Below, piece by piece: positions 52,401-64,000 of a DNA stretch of 64,000 bases. The DNA comes from Apostichopus japonicus. Lineage: Eukaryota; Echinodermata; Holothuroidea; Aspidochirotida; Stichopodidae. The notes under the pieces were generated by a model. That model was not told the DNA's origin. It was given only the letters and a program-made list of their open reading frames with translations, and made no database searches. The stretch is from assembly GCF_037975245.1 (NCBI RefSeq), contig NC_092569.1:651001-715000 (forward strand). The letters are read 5' to 3'. How positions within the stretch are numbered: the first letter of the stretch is position 1; each line of letters opens with the position of its first letter. A program made the position numbers and the translations under genes.

Positions 52401-52515
52401 TAGGCGCTTCTGTCGGGTCAAAAGTGGCATTCGACGAAGTTTTTGTCATTTAAATTAGATATGAAATGACGTCAAGATATGGTTATTAAATTTCATTTTT
52501 CCACCGAAATATAAG
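45845..52515 (+). repeat. Higher-order repeat of 3335 bp, two tandem copies
   Basis: Landmarks at 46222, 46914, 47546 and 47923 recur at 49557, 50249, 50881 and 51258, all offset by 3335 bp. The private variant gatatcaaagacgtcaag near 48168 recurs near 51503, and gtcgcgactttgg near 48624 recurs near 51959. The length fits 3 long + 7 shorter monomers. Confidence 0.9.
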
Positions 52516-55500
52516 TGTTTATACAACTCTTGTCACCTGGAAAGGAATCCAAAGGGCGCCACACACCACAGGAACAATTTTGGGAAGAATTAAAAAAGTC
52601 GCGATTTTGGCCAAAATCGGACAAAATCATAAGGGTATAGCCTTATGAAATTGGCAATTTTGGGCCAAAAATGAAAGTTCTCAAATCTCTTCCAGAATAC
52701 GTAGAAGGGACTCCCAGCACCCAGTTAGACGCTTCTGTCGGGTCAAAAGTGGCATTCGACGAATTTTTTGTCATTTAAATCAGATATGAAATAACGTCAA
52801 GATATGGTTATTAAATTTCATTTTTCCACCGAAATATAAGTGTTTATACAACTCTTGTCACCTGGAAAGGAATCCAAAGGGCGCCACACACCACAGGAAC
52901 AATTTTGGGAAGAATTAAAAAAGTCGCGATTTTGGCCAAAATCGGACAAAATCATAAGGCCTTATGGCCTTATGAAATATGGCCTTATGAAATGAAAATC
53001 ATAAGGCCTTATGAAATTGCCAATTTTGGGCCAAAAATGAAAGTTCTCAAATCTCTTCCAGAATACGTAGAAGGGACTCCCAGCACCCAGTAGACGCTTC
53101 TGTCGGGTCAAAAGTGGCATTCGACGAAGTTTTTGTCATTTAAATTAGATATGAAATGACGTCAAGATATGGTTATTAAATTTCATTTTCCACCAAAATA
53201 TAAGTGTTTATACCACTCTTGTCACCTGGAAAGGTATCCAAAGGGCGCCACACATCACAGGAACAATTTTGGGAAGAATTAAAAAAGTCGCGATTTTGGC
53301 CAAAATCGGACAAAATCATAAGGCCTTATGAAATTGGCAATTTTGGGCCAAAAATGAAAGTTCTCAAATCTCTTCCAGAATACGTAGAAGGGACTCCCAG
53401 CACCCAGTAGACGCTTCTGTCGGGTCAAAAGTGGCATTCGACGAAGTTTTTGTCATTTAAATTAGATATGAAATGACGTCAAGATATGGTTATTAAATTT
53501 CATTTTCCACCAAAATATAAGTGTTTATACCACTCTTGTCACCTGGAAAGGTATCCAAAGGGCGCCACACATCACAGGAACAATTTTGGGAAGAATTAAA
53601 AAAGTCGCGATTTTGGCCAAAATCGGACAAAATCATAAGGCCTTATGGCCTTATGAAATATGGCCTTATGAAATGAAAATCATAAGGCCTTATGAAAAGG
53701 AATCCAAAGGGCGCCACACACCACAGGAACAATTTCGGGAAGAATTAAAAAAGTCGCGATTTTGGCCAAAATCGGACAAAATCATAAGGGTATAGCCTTA
53801 TGAAATTGCCAATTTTGGGCCAAAAATGAAAGTTCTCAAATCTCTTCCAGAATACGTAGAAGGGACTCCCAGCACCCAGTAGACGCTTCTGTCGGGTCAA
53901 ACGTGGCATTCGACGAAGTTTTTGTCATATAAATTAGATATGAAATGACGTCAGATATGGTTATTAAATTTCATTTTCCACCAAAATATAAGTGTTTATA
54001 CCACTCTTGTCACCTGGAAAGGTATCCAAAGGGCGCCACACATCACAGGAACAATTTTGGGAAGAATTTAAAAAGTCCCGATTTTGGCCAAAATCGGACA
54101 AAATCATAAGGGTATAGCCTTATGAAATTGCCAATTTTGGGCCAAAAATGAAAGTTCTCAAATCTCTTCCAGAATACGTAGAAGGGACTCCCAGCACCCA
54201 GTAGACGCTTCTGTCGGGTCAAAATATAGCCTTATGAAATTGCCAATTTTGGGCCAAAAATGAAAGTTCTCAAATCTCTTCCAGAATACGTAGAAGGGAC
54301 TCCCAGCACCCAGTAGACGCTTCTGTCGGGTCAAAAGTGGCATTCGACGAAGTTTTTGTCATTTAAATTAGATATGAAATGACGTCAGATATGGTTGTTA
54401 AATTTCATTTTCCACCAAAATATAAGTGTTTATACCACTCTTGTCACCTGGAAAGGTATCCAAAGGGCGCCACACATCACAGGAACAGTTTTGGGAAGAA
54501 TTTAAAAAGTCCCGATTTTGGCCAAAATCGGACAAAATCATAAGGGTATAGCCTTATGAAATTGCCAATTTTGGGCCAAAAATGAAAGTTCTCAAATCTC
54601 TTCCAGAATACGTAGAAGGGACTCCCAGCACCCAGTAGACGCTTCTGTCGGGTCAAAAGTGGCATTCGACGAAGTTTTTGTCATTTAAATTAGATATGAA
54701 ATGACGTCAGATATGGTTATTAAATTTCATTTTCCACCAAAATATAAGTGTTTATACCACTCTTGTCACCTGGAAAGGTATCCAAAGGGCGCCACACATC
54801 ACAGGAACAGTTTTGGGAAGAATTTAAAAAGTCCCGATTTTGGCCAAAATCGGACAAAATCATAAGGGTATAGCCTTATGAAATTGCCAATTTTGGGCCA
54901 AAAATGAAAGTTCTCAAATCTCTTCCAGAATACGTAGAAGGGACTCCCAGCACCCAGTAGACGCTTCTGTCGGGTCAAAAGTGGCATTCGACGAAGTTTT
55001 TGTCATTTAAATTAGATATGAAATGACGTCAAGATATGGTTATTAATATTTCCACCAAAATATAAGTGTTTATACCACTCTTGTCACCTGGAACGGCATC
55101 CAAAGGGCGCCACACACCACAGGAACAATTTCGGGAAGAATTTAAAAAGTCGCGATTTTGGCCAAAATCGGACAAAATCATAAGGGTAGAGCCTTATGAA
55201 ATTGCCAATTTTGGGCCAAAAATGAAAGTTCTCAAATCTCTTCCAGAATACGTAGAAGGGACTCCCAGCACCCAGTAGACGCTTCTGTCGGGTCAAAAGT
55301 GGCATTCGACGAAGTTTTTGTCATTTAAATTAGATATGAAATGACGTCAAGATATGGTTATTAATATTTCCACCAAAATATAAGTGTTTATACCACTCTT
55401 GTCACCTGGAAAGGTATCCAAAGGGCGCCACACACCACAGGAACAATTTTGGGAAGAATTAAAAAAGTCGCGATTTTGGCCAAAATCGGACAAAATCATA

Positions 55501-58500
55501 AGGGTATAGCCTTATGAAATTGGCAATTTTGGGCCAAAAATGAAAGTTCTCAAATCTCTCCCAGAATACGTAGAAGGGACTCTCAGCACCCAGTAGGCGC
55601 TTCTGTCGGGTCAAAAGTGGCATTCGACGAAGTTTTTGTCATTTAAATTAGATATGAAATGACGTCAAGATATGGTTATTAAATTTCATTTTTCCACCGA
55701 AATATAAGTGTTTATACAACTCTTGTCACCTGGAAAGGAATCCAAAGGGCGCCACACACCACAGGAACAATTTCGGGAAGAATTAAAAAAGTCGCGATTT
55801 TGGCCAAAATCGGACAAAATCATAAGTATAGCCTTATGAAATTGGCAATTTTGGGCCAAAAATGAAAGTTCTCAAATCTCTTCCAGAATACGTAGAAGGG
55901 ACTCCCAGCACCCAGTAGACGCTTCTGTCGGGTCAAAAGTGGCATTCGACGAAGTTTTTGTCATTTAAATTAGATATGAAATGACGTCAAGATATGGTTA
56001 TTAATATTTCCACCAAAATATAAGTGTTTATACCACTCTTGTCACCTGGAAAGGTATCCAAAGGGCGCCACACACCACAGGAACAATTTTGGGAAGAATT
56101 AAAAAAGTCGCGATTTTGGCCAAAATCGGACAAAATCATAAGGGTATAGCCTTATGAAATTGGCAATTTTGGGCCAAAAATGAAAGTTCTCAAATCTCTC
56201 CCAGAATACGTAGAAGGGACTCTCAGCACCCAGTAGGCGCTTCTGTCGGGTCAAAAGTGGCATTCGACGAAGTTTTTGTCATTTAAATTAGATATGAAAT
56301 GACGTCAAGATATGGTTATTAAATTTCATTTTTCCACCGAAATATAAGTGTTTATACAACTCTTGTCACCTGGAAAGGAATCCAAAGGGCGCCACACACC
56401 ACAGGAACAATTTCGGGAAGAATTAAAAAAGTCGCGATTTTGGCCAAAATCGGACAAAATCATAAGGGTATAGCCTTATGAAATTGCCAATTTTGGGCCA
56501 AAAATGAAAGTTCTCAAATCTCTCCCAGAATACGTAGAAGGGACTCTCAGCACCCAGTAGGCGCTTCTGTCGGGTCAAAAGTGGCATTCGACGAAGTTTT
56601 TGTCATTTAAATTAGATATGAAATGACGTCAAGATATGGTTATTAAATTTCATTTTTCCACCGAAATATAAGTGTTTATACAACTCTTGTCACCTGGAAA
56701 GGAATCCAAAGGGCGCCACACACCACAGGAACAATTTTGGGAAGAATTAAAAAAGTCGCGATTTTGGCCAAAATCGGACAAAATCATAAGGGTATAGCCT
56801 TATGAAATTGGCAATTTTGGGCCAAAAATGAAAGTTCTCAAATCTCTTCCAGAATACGTAGAAGGGACTCCCAGCACCCAGTAGACGCTTCTGTCGGGTC
56901 AAAAGTGGCATTCGACGAAGTTTTTGTCATTTAAATTAGATATGAAATGACGTCAAGATATGGTTATTAATATTTCCACCAAAATATAAGTGTTTATACC
57001 ACTCTTGTCACCTGGAACGGCATCCAAAGGGCGCCACACACCACAGGAACAATTTCGGGAAGAATTTAAGAAGTCGCGATTTTGGCCAAAATCGGACAAA
57101 ATCATAAGGGTATAGCCTTATGAAATTGGCAATTTTGGGCCAAAAATGAAAGTTCTCAAATCTCTCCCAGAATACGTAGAAGGGACTCCCAGCACCCAGT
57201 AGGCGCTTCTGTCGGGTCAAAAGTGGCATTCGACGAAGTTTTTGTCATTTAAATTAGATATGAAATGACGTCAAGATATGGTTATTAAATTTCATTTTTC
57301 CACCGAAATATAAGTGTTTATACAACTCTTGTCACCTGGAAAGGAATCCAAAGGGCGCCACACACCACAGGAACAATTTTGGGAAGAATTAAAAAAGTCG
57401 CGATTTTGGCCAAAATCGGACAAAATCATAAGGGTATAGCCTTATGAAATTGGCAATTTTGGGCCAAAAATGAAAGTTCTCAAATCTCTTCCAGAATACG
57501 TAGAAGGGACTCCCAGCACCCAGTTAGACGCTTCTGTCAGGTCAAAAGTGGCATTCGACGAAGTTTTTGTCATTTAAATCAGATATGAAATGACGTCAAG
57601 ATATGGTTATTAAATTTCATTTTTCCACCGAAATATAAGTGTTTATACAACTCTTGTCACCTGGAAAGGAATCCAAACGCGCCACACACCACAGGAACAA
57701 TTTTGGGAAGAATTAAAAAAGTCGCGATTTTGGCCAAAATCGGACAAAATCATAAGGGTATAGCCTTATGAAATTGGCAATTTTGGGCCAAAAATGAAAG
57801 TTCTCAAATCTCTTCCAGAATACGTAGAAGGGACTCCCAGCACCCAGTAGACGCTTCTGTCGGGTCAAAAGTGGCATTCGACGAAGTTTTTGTCATTTAA
57901 ATTAGATATGAAATGACGTCAAGATATGGTTATTAATATTTCCACCAAAATATAAGTGTTTATACCACTCTTGTCACCTGGAAAGGAATCCAAAGGGCGC
58001 CACACACCACAGGAACAGTTTTGGGAAGAATTAAAAAAGTCGCGATTTTGGCCAAAATCGGACAAAATCATAAGGCCTTATGGCCTTATGAAATATGGCC
58101 TTATGAAATGAAAATCATAAGGCCTTATGAAATTGCCAATTTTGGGCCAAAAATGAAAGTTCTCAAATCTCTTCCAGAATACGTAGAAGGGACTCCCAGC
58201 ACCCAGTAGACGCTTCTGTCGGGTGAAAAGTGGCATTCGACGAAGTTTTTGTCATTTAAATTAGATATGAAATGACGTCAAGATATGGTTATTAATATTT
58301 CCACCAAAATATAAGTGTTTATACCACTCTTGTCACCTGGAAAGGTATCCAAAGGGCGCCACACACCACAGGAACAATATTGGGAAGAATTAAAAAAGTC
58401 GCGATTTTGGCCAAAATCGGACAAAATCATAAGGGTATAGCCTTATGAAATTGGCAATTTTCGGCCAAAAATGAAAGTTCTCAAATCTCTCCCAGAATAC

Positions 58501-61500
58501 GTAGAAGGGACTCTCAGCACCCAGTAGGCGCTTCTGTCGGGTCAAAAGTGGCATTCGACGAAGTTTTTGTCATTTAAATTAGATATGAAATGACGTCAAG
58601 ATATGGTTATTAAATTTCATTTTTCCACCGAAATATAAGTGTTTATACATTTCTTGTCACCTGGAAAGGAATCCAAAGGGCGCCACACACCACAGGAACA
58701 ATTTCGGGAAGAATTAAAAAAGTCGCGATTTTGGCCAAAATCGGACAAAATCATAAGGGTATAGCCTTATGAAATTGGCAATTTTGGGCCAAAAATGAAA
58801 GTTCTCAAATCTCTTCCAGAATACGTAGAAGGGACTCTCAGCACCCAGTAGGCGCTTCTGTCGGGTCAAAAGTGGCATTCGACGAAGTTTTTGTCATTTA
58901 AATTAGATATGAAATGACGTCAAGATATGGTTATTAAATTTCATTTTTCCACCGAAATATAAGTGTTTATACAACTCTTGTTACCTGGAAAGGAATCCAA
59001 AGGGCGCCACACACCACAGGAACAATTTCGAGAAGAACTAAAAAATTCGCGATTTTGGCCAAAATCGGACAAAATCATAAGGGCCTTATGAAATTGGCCT
59101 TATGAAATTGGCAATTTTGGGCCAAAAATGAAAGTTCTCAAATCTCTTCCAGAATACGTAGAAGGGACTCCCAGCACCCAGTAGACGCTTCTGTCGGGTC
59201 AAAAGTGGCATTCGACGAAGTTTTTGTCATTTAAATTAGATATGAAATGACGTCAAGATATGGTTATTAAATTTCATTTTCCACCAAAATATAAGTGTTT
59301 ATACCACTCTTGTCACCTGGAAAGGTATCCAAAGGGCGCCACACATCACAGGAACAATTTTGGGAAGAATTAAAAAAGTCGCGATTTTGGCCAAAATCGG
59401 ACAAAATCATAAGGCCTTATGAAATTGGCAATTTTGGGCCAAAAATGAAAGTTCTCAAATCTCTTCCAGAATACGTAGAAGGGACTCCCAGCACCCAGTA
59501 GACGCTTCTGTCGGGTCAAAAGTGGCATTCGACGAAGTTTTTGTCATTTAAATTAGATATGAAATGACGTCAAGATATGGTTATTAATATTTCCACCAAA
59601 ATATAAGTGTTTATACCACTCTTGTCACCTGGAAAGGTATCCAAAGGGCGCCACACACCACAGGAACAGTTTTGGGAAGAATTAAAAAAGTCGCGATTTT
59701 GGCCAAAATCGGACAAAATCATAAGGCCTTATGGCCTTATGAAATATGGCCTTATGAAATGAAAATCATAAGGCCTTATGAAATTGGCAATTTTGGGCCA
59801 AAAATGAAAGTTCTCAAATCTCTCCCAGAATACGTAGAAGGGACTCTCAGCACCCAGTAGGCGCTTCTGTCGGGTCAAAAGTGGCATTCGACGAAGTTTT
59901 TGTCATTTAAATTAGATATGAAATGACGTCAAGATATGGTTATTAAATTTCATTTTTCCACCGAAATATAAGTGTTTATACAACTCTTGTCACCTGGAAA
60001 GGAATCCAAAGGGCGCCACACACCACAGGAACAATTTCGGGAAGAATTAAAAAAGTCGCGATTTTGGCCAAAATCGGACAAAATCATAAGGGCCTTATGA
60101 AATTGGCCTTATGAAATTGGCAATTTTGGGCCAAAAATGAAAGTTCTCAAATCTCTTCCAGAATACGTAGAAGGGACTCCCAGCACCCAGTAGACGCTTC
60201 TGTCGGGTCAAAAGTGGCATTCGACGAAGTTTTTGTCATTTAAATTAGATATGAAATGACGTCAAGATATGGTTATTAAATTTCATTTTTCCACCGAAAT
60301 ATAAGTGTTTATACAACTCTTGTCACCTGGAAAGGAATCCAAAGGGCGCCACACACCACAGGAACAATTTCGGGAAGAATTAAAAAAGTCGCGATTTTGG
60401 CCAAAATCGGACAAAATCATAAGGGCCTTATGAAATTGGCCTTATGAAATTGGCAATTTTGGGCCAAAAATGAAAGTTCTCAAATCTCTTCCAGAATACG
60501 TAGAAGGGACTCCCAGCACCCAGTAGACGCTTCTGTCGGGTCAAAAGTGGCATTCGACGAAGTTTTTGTCATTTAAATTAGATATGAAATGACGTCAAGA
60601 TATGGTTATTAAATTTCATTTTCCACCAAAATATAAGTGTTTATACCACTCTTGTCACCTGGAAAGGTATCCAAAGGGCGCCACACATCACAGGAACAAT
60701 TTTGGGAAGAATTAAAAAAGTCGCGATTTTGGCCAAAATCGGACAAAATCATAAGGCCTTATGAAATTGGCAATTTTGGGCCAAAAATGAAAGTTCTCAA
60801 ATCTCTTCCAGAATACGTAGAAGGGACTCCCAGCACCCAGTAGACGCTTCTGTCGGGTCAAAAGTGGCATTCGACGAAGTTTTTGTCATTTAAATTAGAT
60901 ATGAAATGACGTCAAGAAATGGTTATTAATATTTCCACCAAAATATAAGTGTTTATACCACTCTTGTCACCTGGAAAGGTATCCAAAGGGCGCCACACAC
61001 CACAGGAACAGTTTTGGGAAGAATTAAAAAAGTCGCGATTTTGGCCAAAATCGGACAAAATCATAAGGCCTTGTGGCCTTATGAAATATGGCCTTATGAA
61101 ATGAAAATCATAAGGCCTTATGAAATTGCCAATTTTGGGCCAAAAATGAAAGTTCTCAAATCTCTTCCAGAATACGTAGAAGGGACTCCCAGCACCCAGT
61201 AGACGCTTCTGTCGGGTCAAAAGTGGCATTCGACGAAGTTTTTGTCATTTAAATTAGATATCAAAGACGTCAAGATATGGTTATTAATATTTCCACCAAA
61301 ATATAAGTGTTTATACCACTCTTGTCACCTGGAAAGGTATCCAAAGGGCGCCACACACCACAGGAACAATTTTGGGAAGAATTAAAAAAGTCGCGATTTT
61401 GGCCAAAATCGGACAAAATCATAAGGGTATAGCCTTATGAAATTGGCAATTTTGGGCCAAAAATGAAAGTTCTCAAATCTCTCCCAGAATACGTAGAAGG

Positions 61501-61632
61501 GACTCTCAGCACCCAGTAGGCGCTTCTGTCGGGTCAAAAGTGGCATTCGACGAAGTTTTTGTCATTTAAATTAGATATGAAATGACGTCAAGATATGGTT
61601 ATTAAATTTCATTTTTCCACCGAAATATAAGT

Positions 61633-64000
61633 GTTTATACATTTCTTGTCACCTGGAAAGGAATCCAAAGGGGGCCACACACCACAGGAACAATTTCGGG
61701 AAGAATTAAAAAAGTCGCGATTTTGGCCAAAATCGGACAAAATCATAAGGGTATAGCCTTATGAAATTGGCAATTTTGGGCCAAAAATGAAAGTTCTCAA
61801 ATCTCTTCCAGAATACGTAGAAGGGACTCTCAGCACCCAGTAGGCGCTTCTGTCGGGTCAAAAGTGGCATTCGACGAAGTTTTTGTCATTTAAATTAGAT
61901 ATGAAATGACGTCAAGATATGGTTATTAAATTTCATTTTTCCACCGAAATATAAGTGTTTATACAACTCTTGTCACCTGGAAAGGAATCCAAAGGGCGCC
62001 ACACACCACAGGAACAATTTCGGGAAGAATTAAAAAAGTCGCGATTTTGGCCAAAATCGGACAAAATCATAAGGGTATAGCCTTATGAAATTGGCAATTT
62101 TGGGCCAAAAATGAAAGTTCTCAAATCTCTTCCAGAATACGTAGAAGGGACTCTCAGCACCCAGTAGGCGCTTCTGTCGGGTCAAAAGTGGCATTCGACG
62201 AAGTTTTTGTCATTTAAATTAGATATGAAATGACGTCAAGATATGGTTATTAATATTTCCACCAAAATATAAGTGTTTATACCACTCTTGTCACCTGGAA
62301 AGGTATCCAAAGGGCGCCACACACCACAGGAACAGTTTTGGGAAGAATTAAAAAAGTCGCGATTTTGGCCAAAATCGGACAAAATCATAAGGCCTTATGG
62401 CCTTATGAAATATGGCCTTATGAAATGAAAATCATAAGGCCTTATGAAATTGCCAATTTTGGGCCAAAAATGAAAGTTCTCAAATCTCTTCCAGAATACG
62501 TAGAAGGGACTCTCAGCACCCAGTAGGCGCTTCTGTCGGGTCAAAAGTGGCATTCGACGAAGTTTTTGTCATTTAAATTAGATATGAAATGACGTCAAGA
62601 TATGGTTATTAATATTTCCACCAAAATATAAGTGTTTATACCACTCTTGTCACCTGGAAAGGTATCCAAAGGGCGCCACACACCACAGGAACAATTTCGG
62701 GAAGAATTAAAAAAGTCGCGATTTTGGCCAAAATCGGACAAAATCATAAGGGTATAGCCTTATGAAATTGCCAATTTTGGGCCAAAAATGAAAGTTCTCA
62801 AATCTCTCCCAGAATACGTAGAAGGGACTCTCAGCACCCAGTAGGCGCTTCTGTCGGGTCAAAAGTGGCATTCGACGAAGTTTTTGTCATTTAAATTAGA
62901 TATGAAATGACGTCAAGATATGGTTATTAAATTTCATTTTTCCACCGAAATATAAGTGTTTATACATTTCTTGTCACCTGGAAAGGAATCCAAAGGGGGC
63001 CACACACCACAGGAACAATTTCGGGAAGAATTAAAAAAGTCGCGATTTTGGCCAAAATCGGACAAAATCATAAGGGTATAGCCTTATGAAATTGGCAATT
63101 TTGGGCCAAAAATGAAAGTTCTCAAATCTCTTCCAGAATACGTAGAAGGGACTCTCAGCACCCAGTAGGCGCTTCTGTCGGGTCAAAAGTGGCATTCGAC
63201 GAAGTTTTTGTCATTTAAATTAGATATGAAATGACGTCAAGATATGGTTATTAAATTTCATTTTTCCACCGAAATATAAGTGTTTATACAACTCTTGTCA
63301 CCTGGAAAGGAATCCAAAGGGCGCCACACACCACAGGAACAATTTCGGGAAGAATTAAAAAAGTCGCGATTTTGGCCAAAATCGGACAAAATCATAAGGG
63401 TATAGCCTTATGAAATTGGCAATTTTGGGCCAAAAATGAAAGTTCTCAAATCTCTTCCAGAATACGTAGAAGGGACTCTCAGCACCCAGTAGGCGCTTCT
63501 GTCGGGTCAAAAGTGGCATTCGACGAAGTTTTTGTCATTTAAATTAGATATGAAATGACGTCAAGATATGGTTATTAATATTTCCACCAAAATATAAGTG
63601 TTTATACCACTCTTGTCACCTGGAAAGGTATCCAAAGGGCGCCACACACCACAGGAACAGTTTTGGGAAGAATTAAAAAAGTCGCGATTTTGGCCAAAAT
63701 CGGACAAAATCATAAGGCCTTATGGCCTTATGAAATATGGCCTTATGAAATGAAAATCATAAGGCCTTATGAAATTGCCAATTTTGGGCCAAAAATGAAA
63801 GTTCTCAAATCTCTCCCAGAATACGTAGAAGGGACTCTCAGCACCCAGTAGGCGCTTCTGTCGGGTCAAAAGTGGCATTCGACGAAGTTTTTGTCATTTA
63901 AATTAGATATGAAATGACGTCAAGATATGGTTATTAAATTTCATTTTTCCACCGAAATATAAGTGTTTATACAACTCTTGTCACCTGGAAAGGAATCCAA
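61633..64000 (+). repeat. Higher-order repeat of about 1325 bp at the right end
   Basis: gtttatacatttcttg at 61633 and 62958, the variant aaagggggcc at 61668 and 62993, and the long monomers at 62338 and 63663 are all 1325 bp apart. This is close to one long plus three short monomers. The second copy continues to the window edge. Confidence 0.88.

Larger units (their letters stand above)
17117..64000 (+). repeat. Satellite array, monomer about 323 bp (long form about 359 bp), roughly 140 copies
   Basis: From about 17117 to the right edge the DNA is one head-to-tail repeat, all in the same orientation. Monomer landmarks in order: cttctgtcgggtcaaaag, cattcgacgaag, TGACGTCA, gttattaaatttcatttt or gttattaatatttcc, aagtgtttatac, cacctggaaagg, gggcgccacac, gtcgcgattttggcc, catAAGG with a variable middle, ttttgggccaaaaatg, ccagaatacgtagaaggg, cagcacccagtag. 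Copies differ by few substitutions, as expected for recent homogenisation. The array continues past the window. No transposase, integrase or reverse transcriptase sequence is visible in it. Repeat family unknown to me. Confidence 0.98.

Noticed and set aside
17538-63851. Dozens of 60-105-codon open frames on both strands of the satellite (for example plus-strand frames opening at 17918 or 31775, minus-strand frames such as 33048-33236)
   Set aside because: They repeat with the monomer; the plus-strand ones start at TTG or GTG rather than ATG; opposite strands are open at the same place; and the short monomer closes the frame. They are products of the repeat, not genes.
17117-64000. CRISPR-like or phage-type direct repeat array
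   Set aside because: The repeats are contiguous 323-359-bp monomers without unique spacers, next to a split animal gene.

Overview
The window is animal nuclear DNA. Its left quarter carries the 3' part of an intron-split tyrosine kinase gene, and everything right of about 17.1 kb is one head-to-tail satellite array that runs off the right edge. The small introns, the tRNA-like short repeat and an (ATT)n-tailed interspersed repeat fit a non-vertebrate, perhaps marine, animal. I cannot name the species, and that inference is weak.

Kinase gene (71-12753, + strand). Nine exons join in a single frame of 1230 nt, giving 409 residues plus a stop. They encode the end of an SH3 domain, a complete SH2 domain and a complete tyrosine kinase domain with a C-terminal regulatory-type tyrosine. 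The catalytic loop HRDLAARN and the linker [10 protein letters not shown] point to the FRK/PTK6/Src42A side of the Src-related kinases rather than classical Src. The N-terminus and most of SH3 lie left of the window. Residue numbers below count from the first codon in the window (71-73). The introns hold several local tandem repeats. The most striking is in intron 8: a 135-bp unit containing the last 64 nt of the preceding exon plus its splice donor is present 11 times, the first copy being the real exon.

3' flank (12754-17116). It holds three 86-bp repeats just after the stop codon, a G-run, a long (TA)n tract and AT-rich DNA without a recognisable gene.

Satellite (about 17117-64000). There are roughly 140 monomers in one orientation, in a short form of about 323 bp, a long form of about 359 bp and minor forms. 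They are arranged in higher-order repeats (1651 bp = 1 long + 4 short; about 1325, 3335 and 3632 bp), and these lie within blocks repeated at 9584, 11845 and 13450 bp. Almost every monomer carries a perfect TGACGTCA (CRE/ATF-type) palindrome and an 18-bp GGCC-centred palindrome. Shared recombinant monomers (472, 112 and 78 bp) let the duplication history be read. The first two monomers at the left edge are degenerate. Open frames in the array are by-products of the repeat, not genes.
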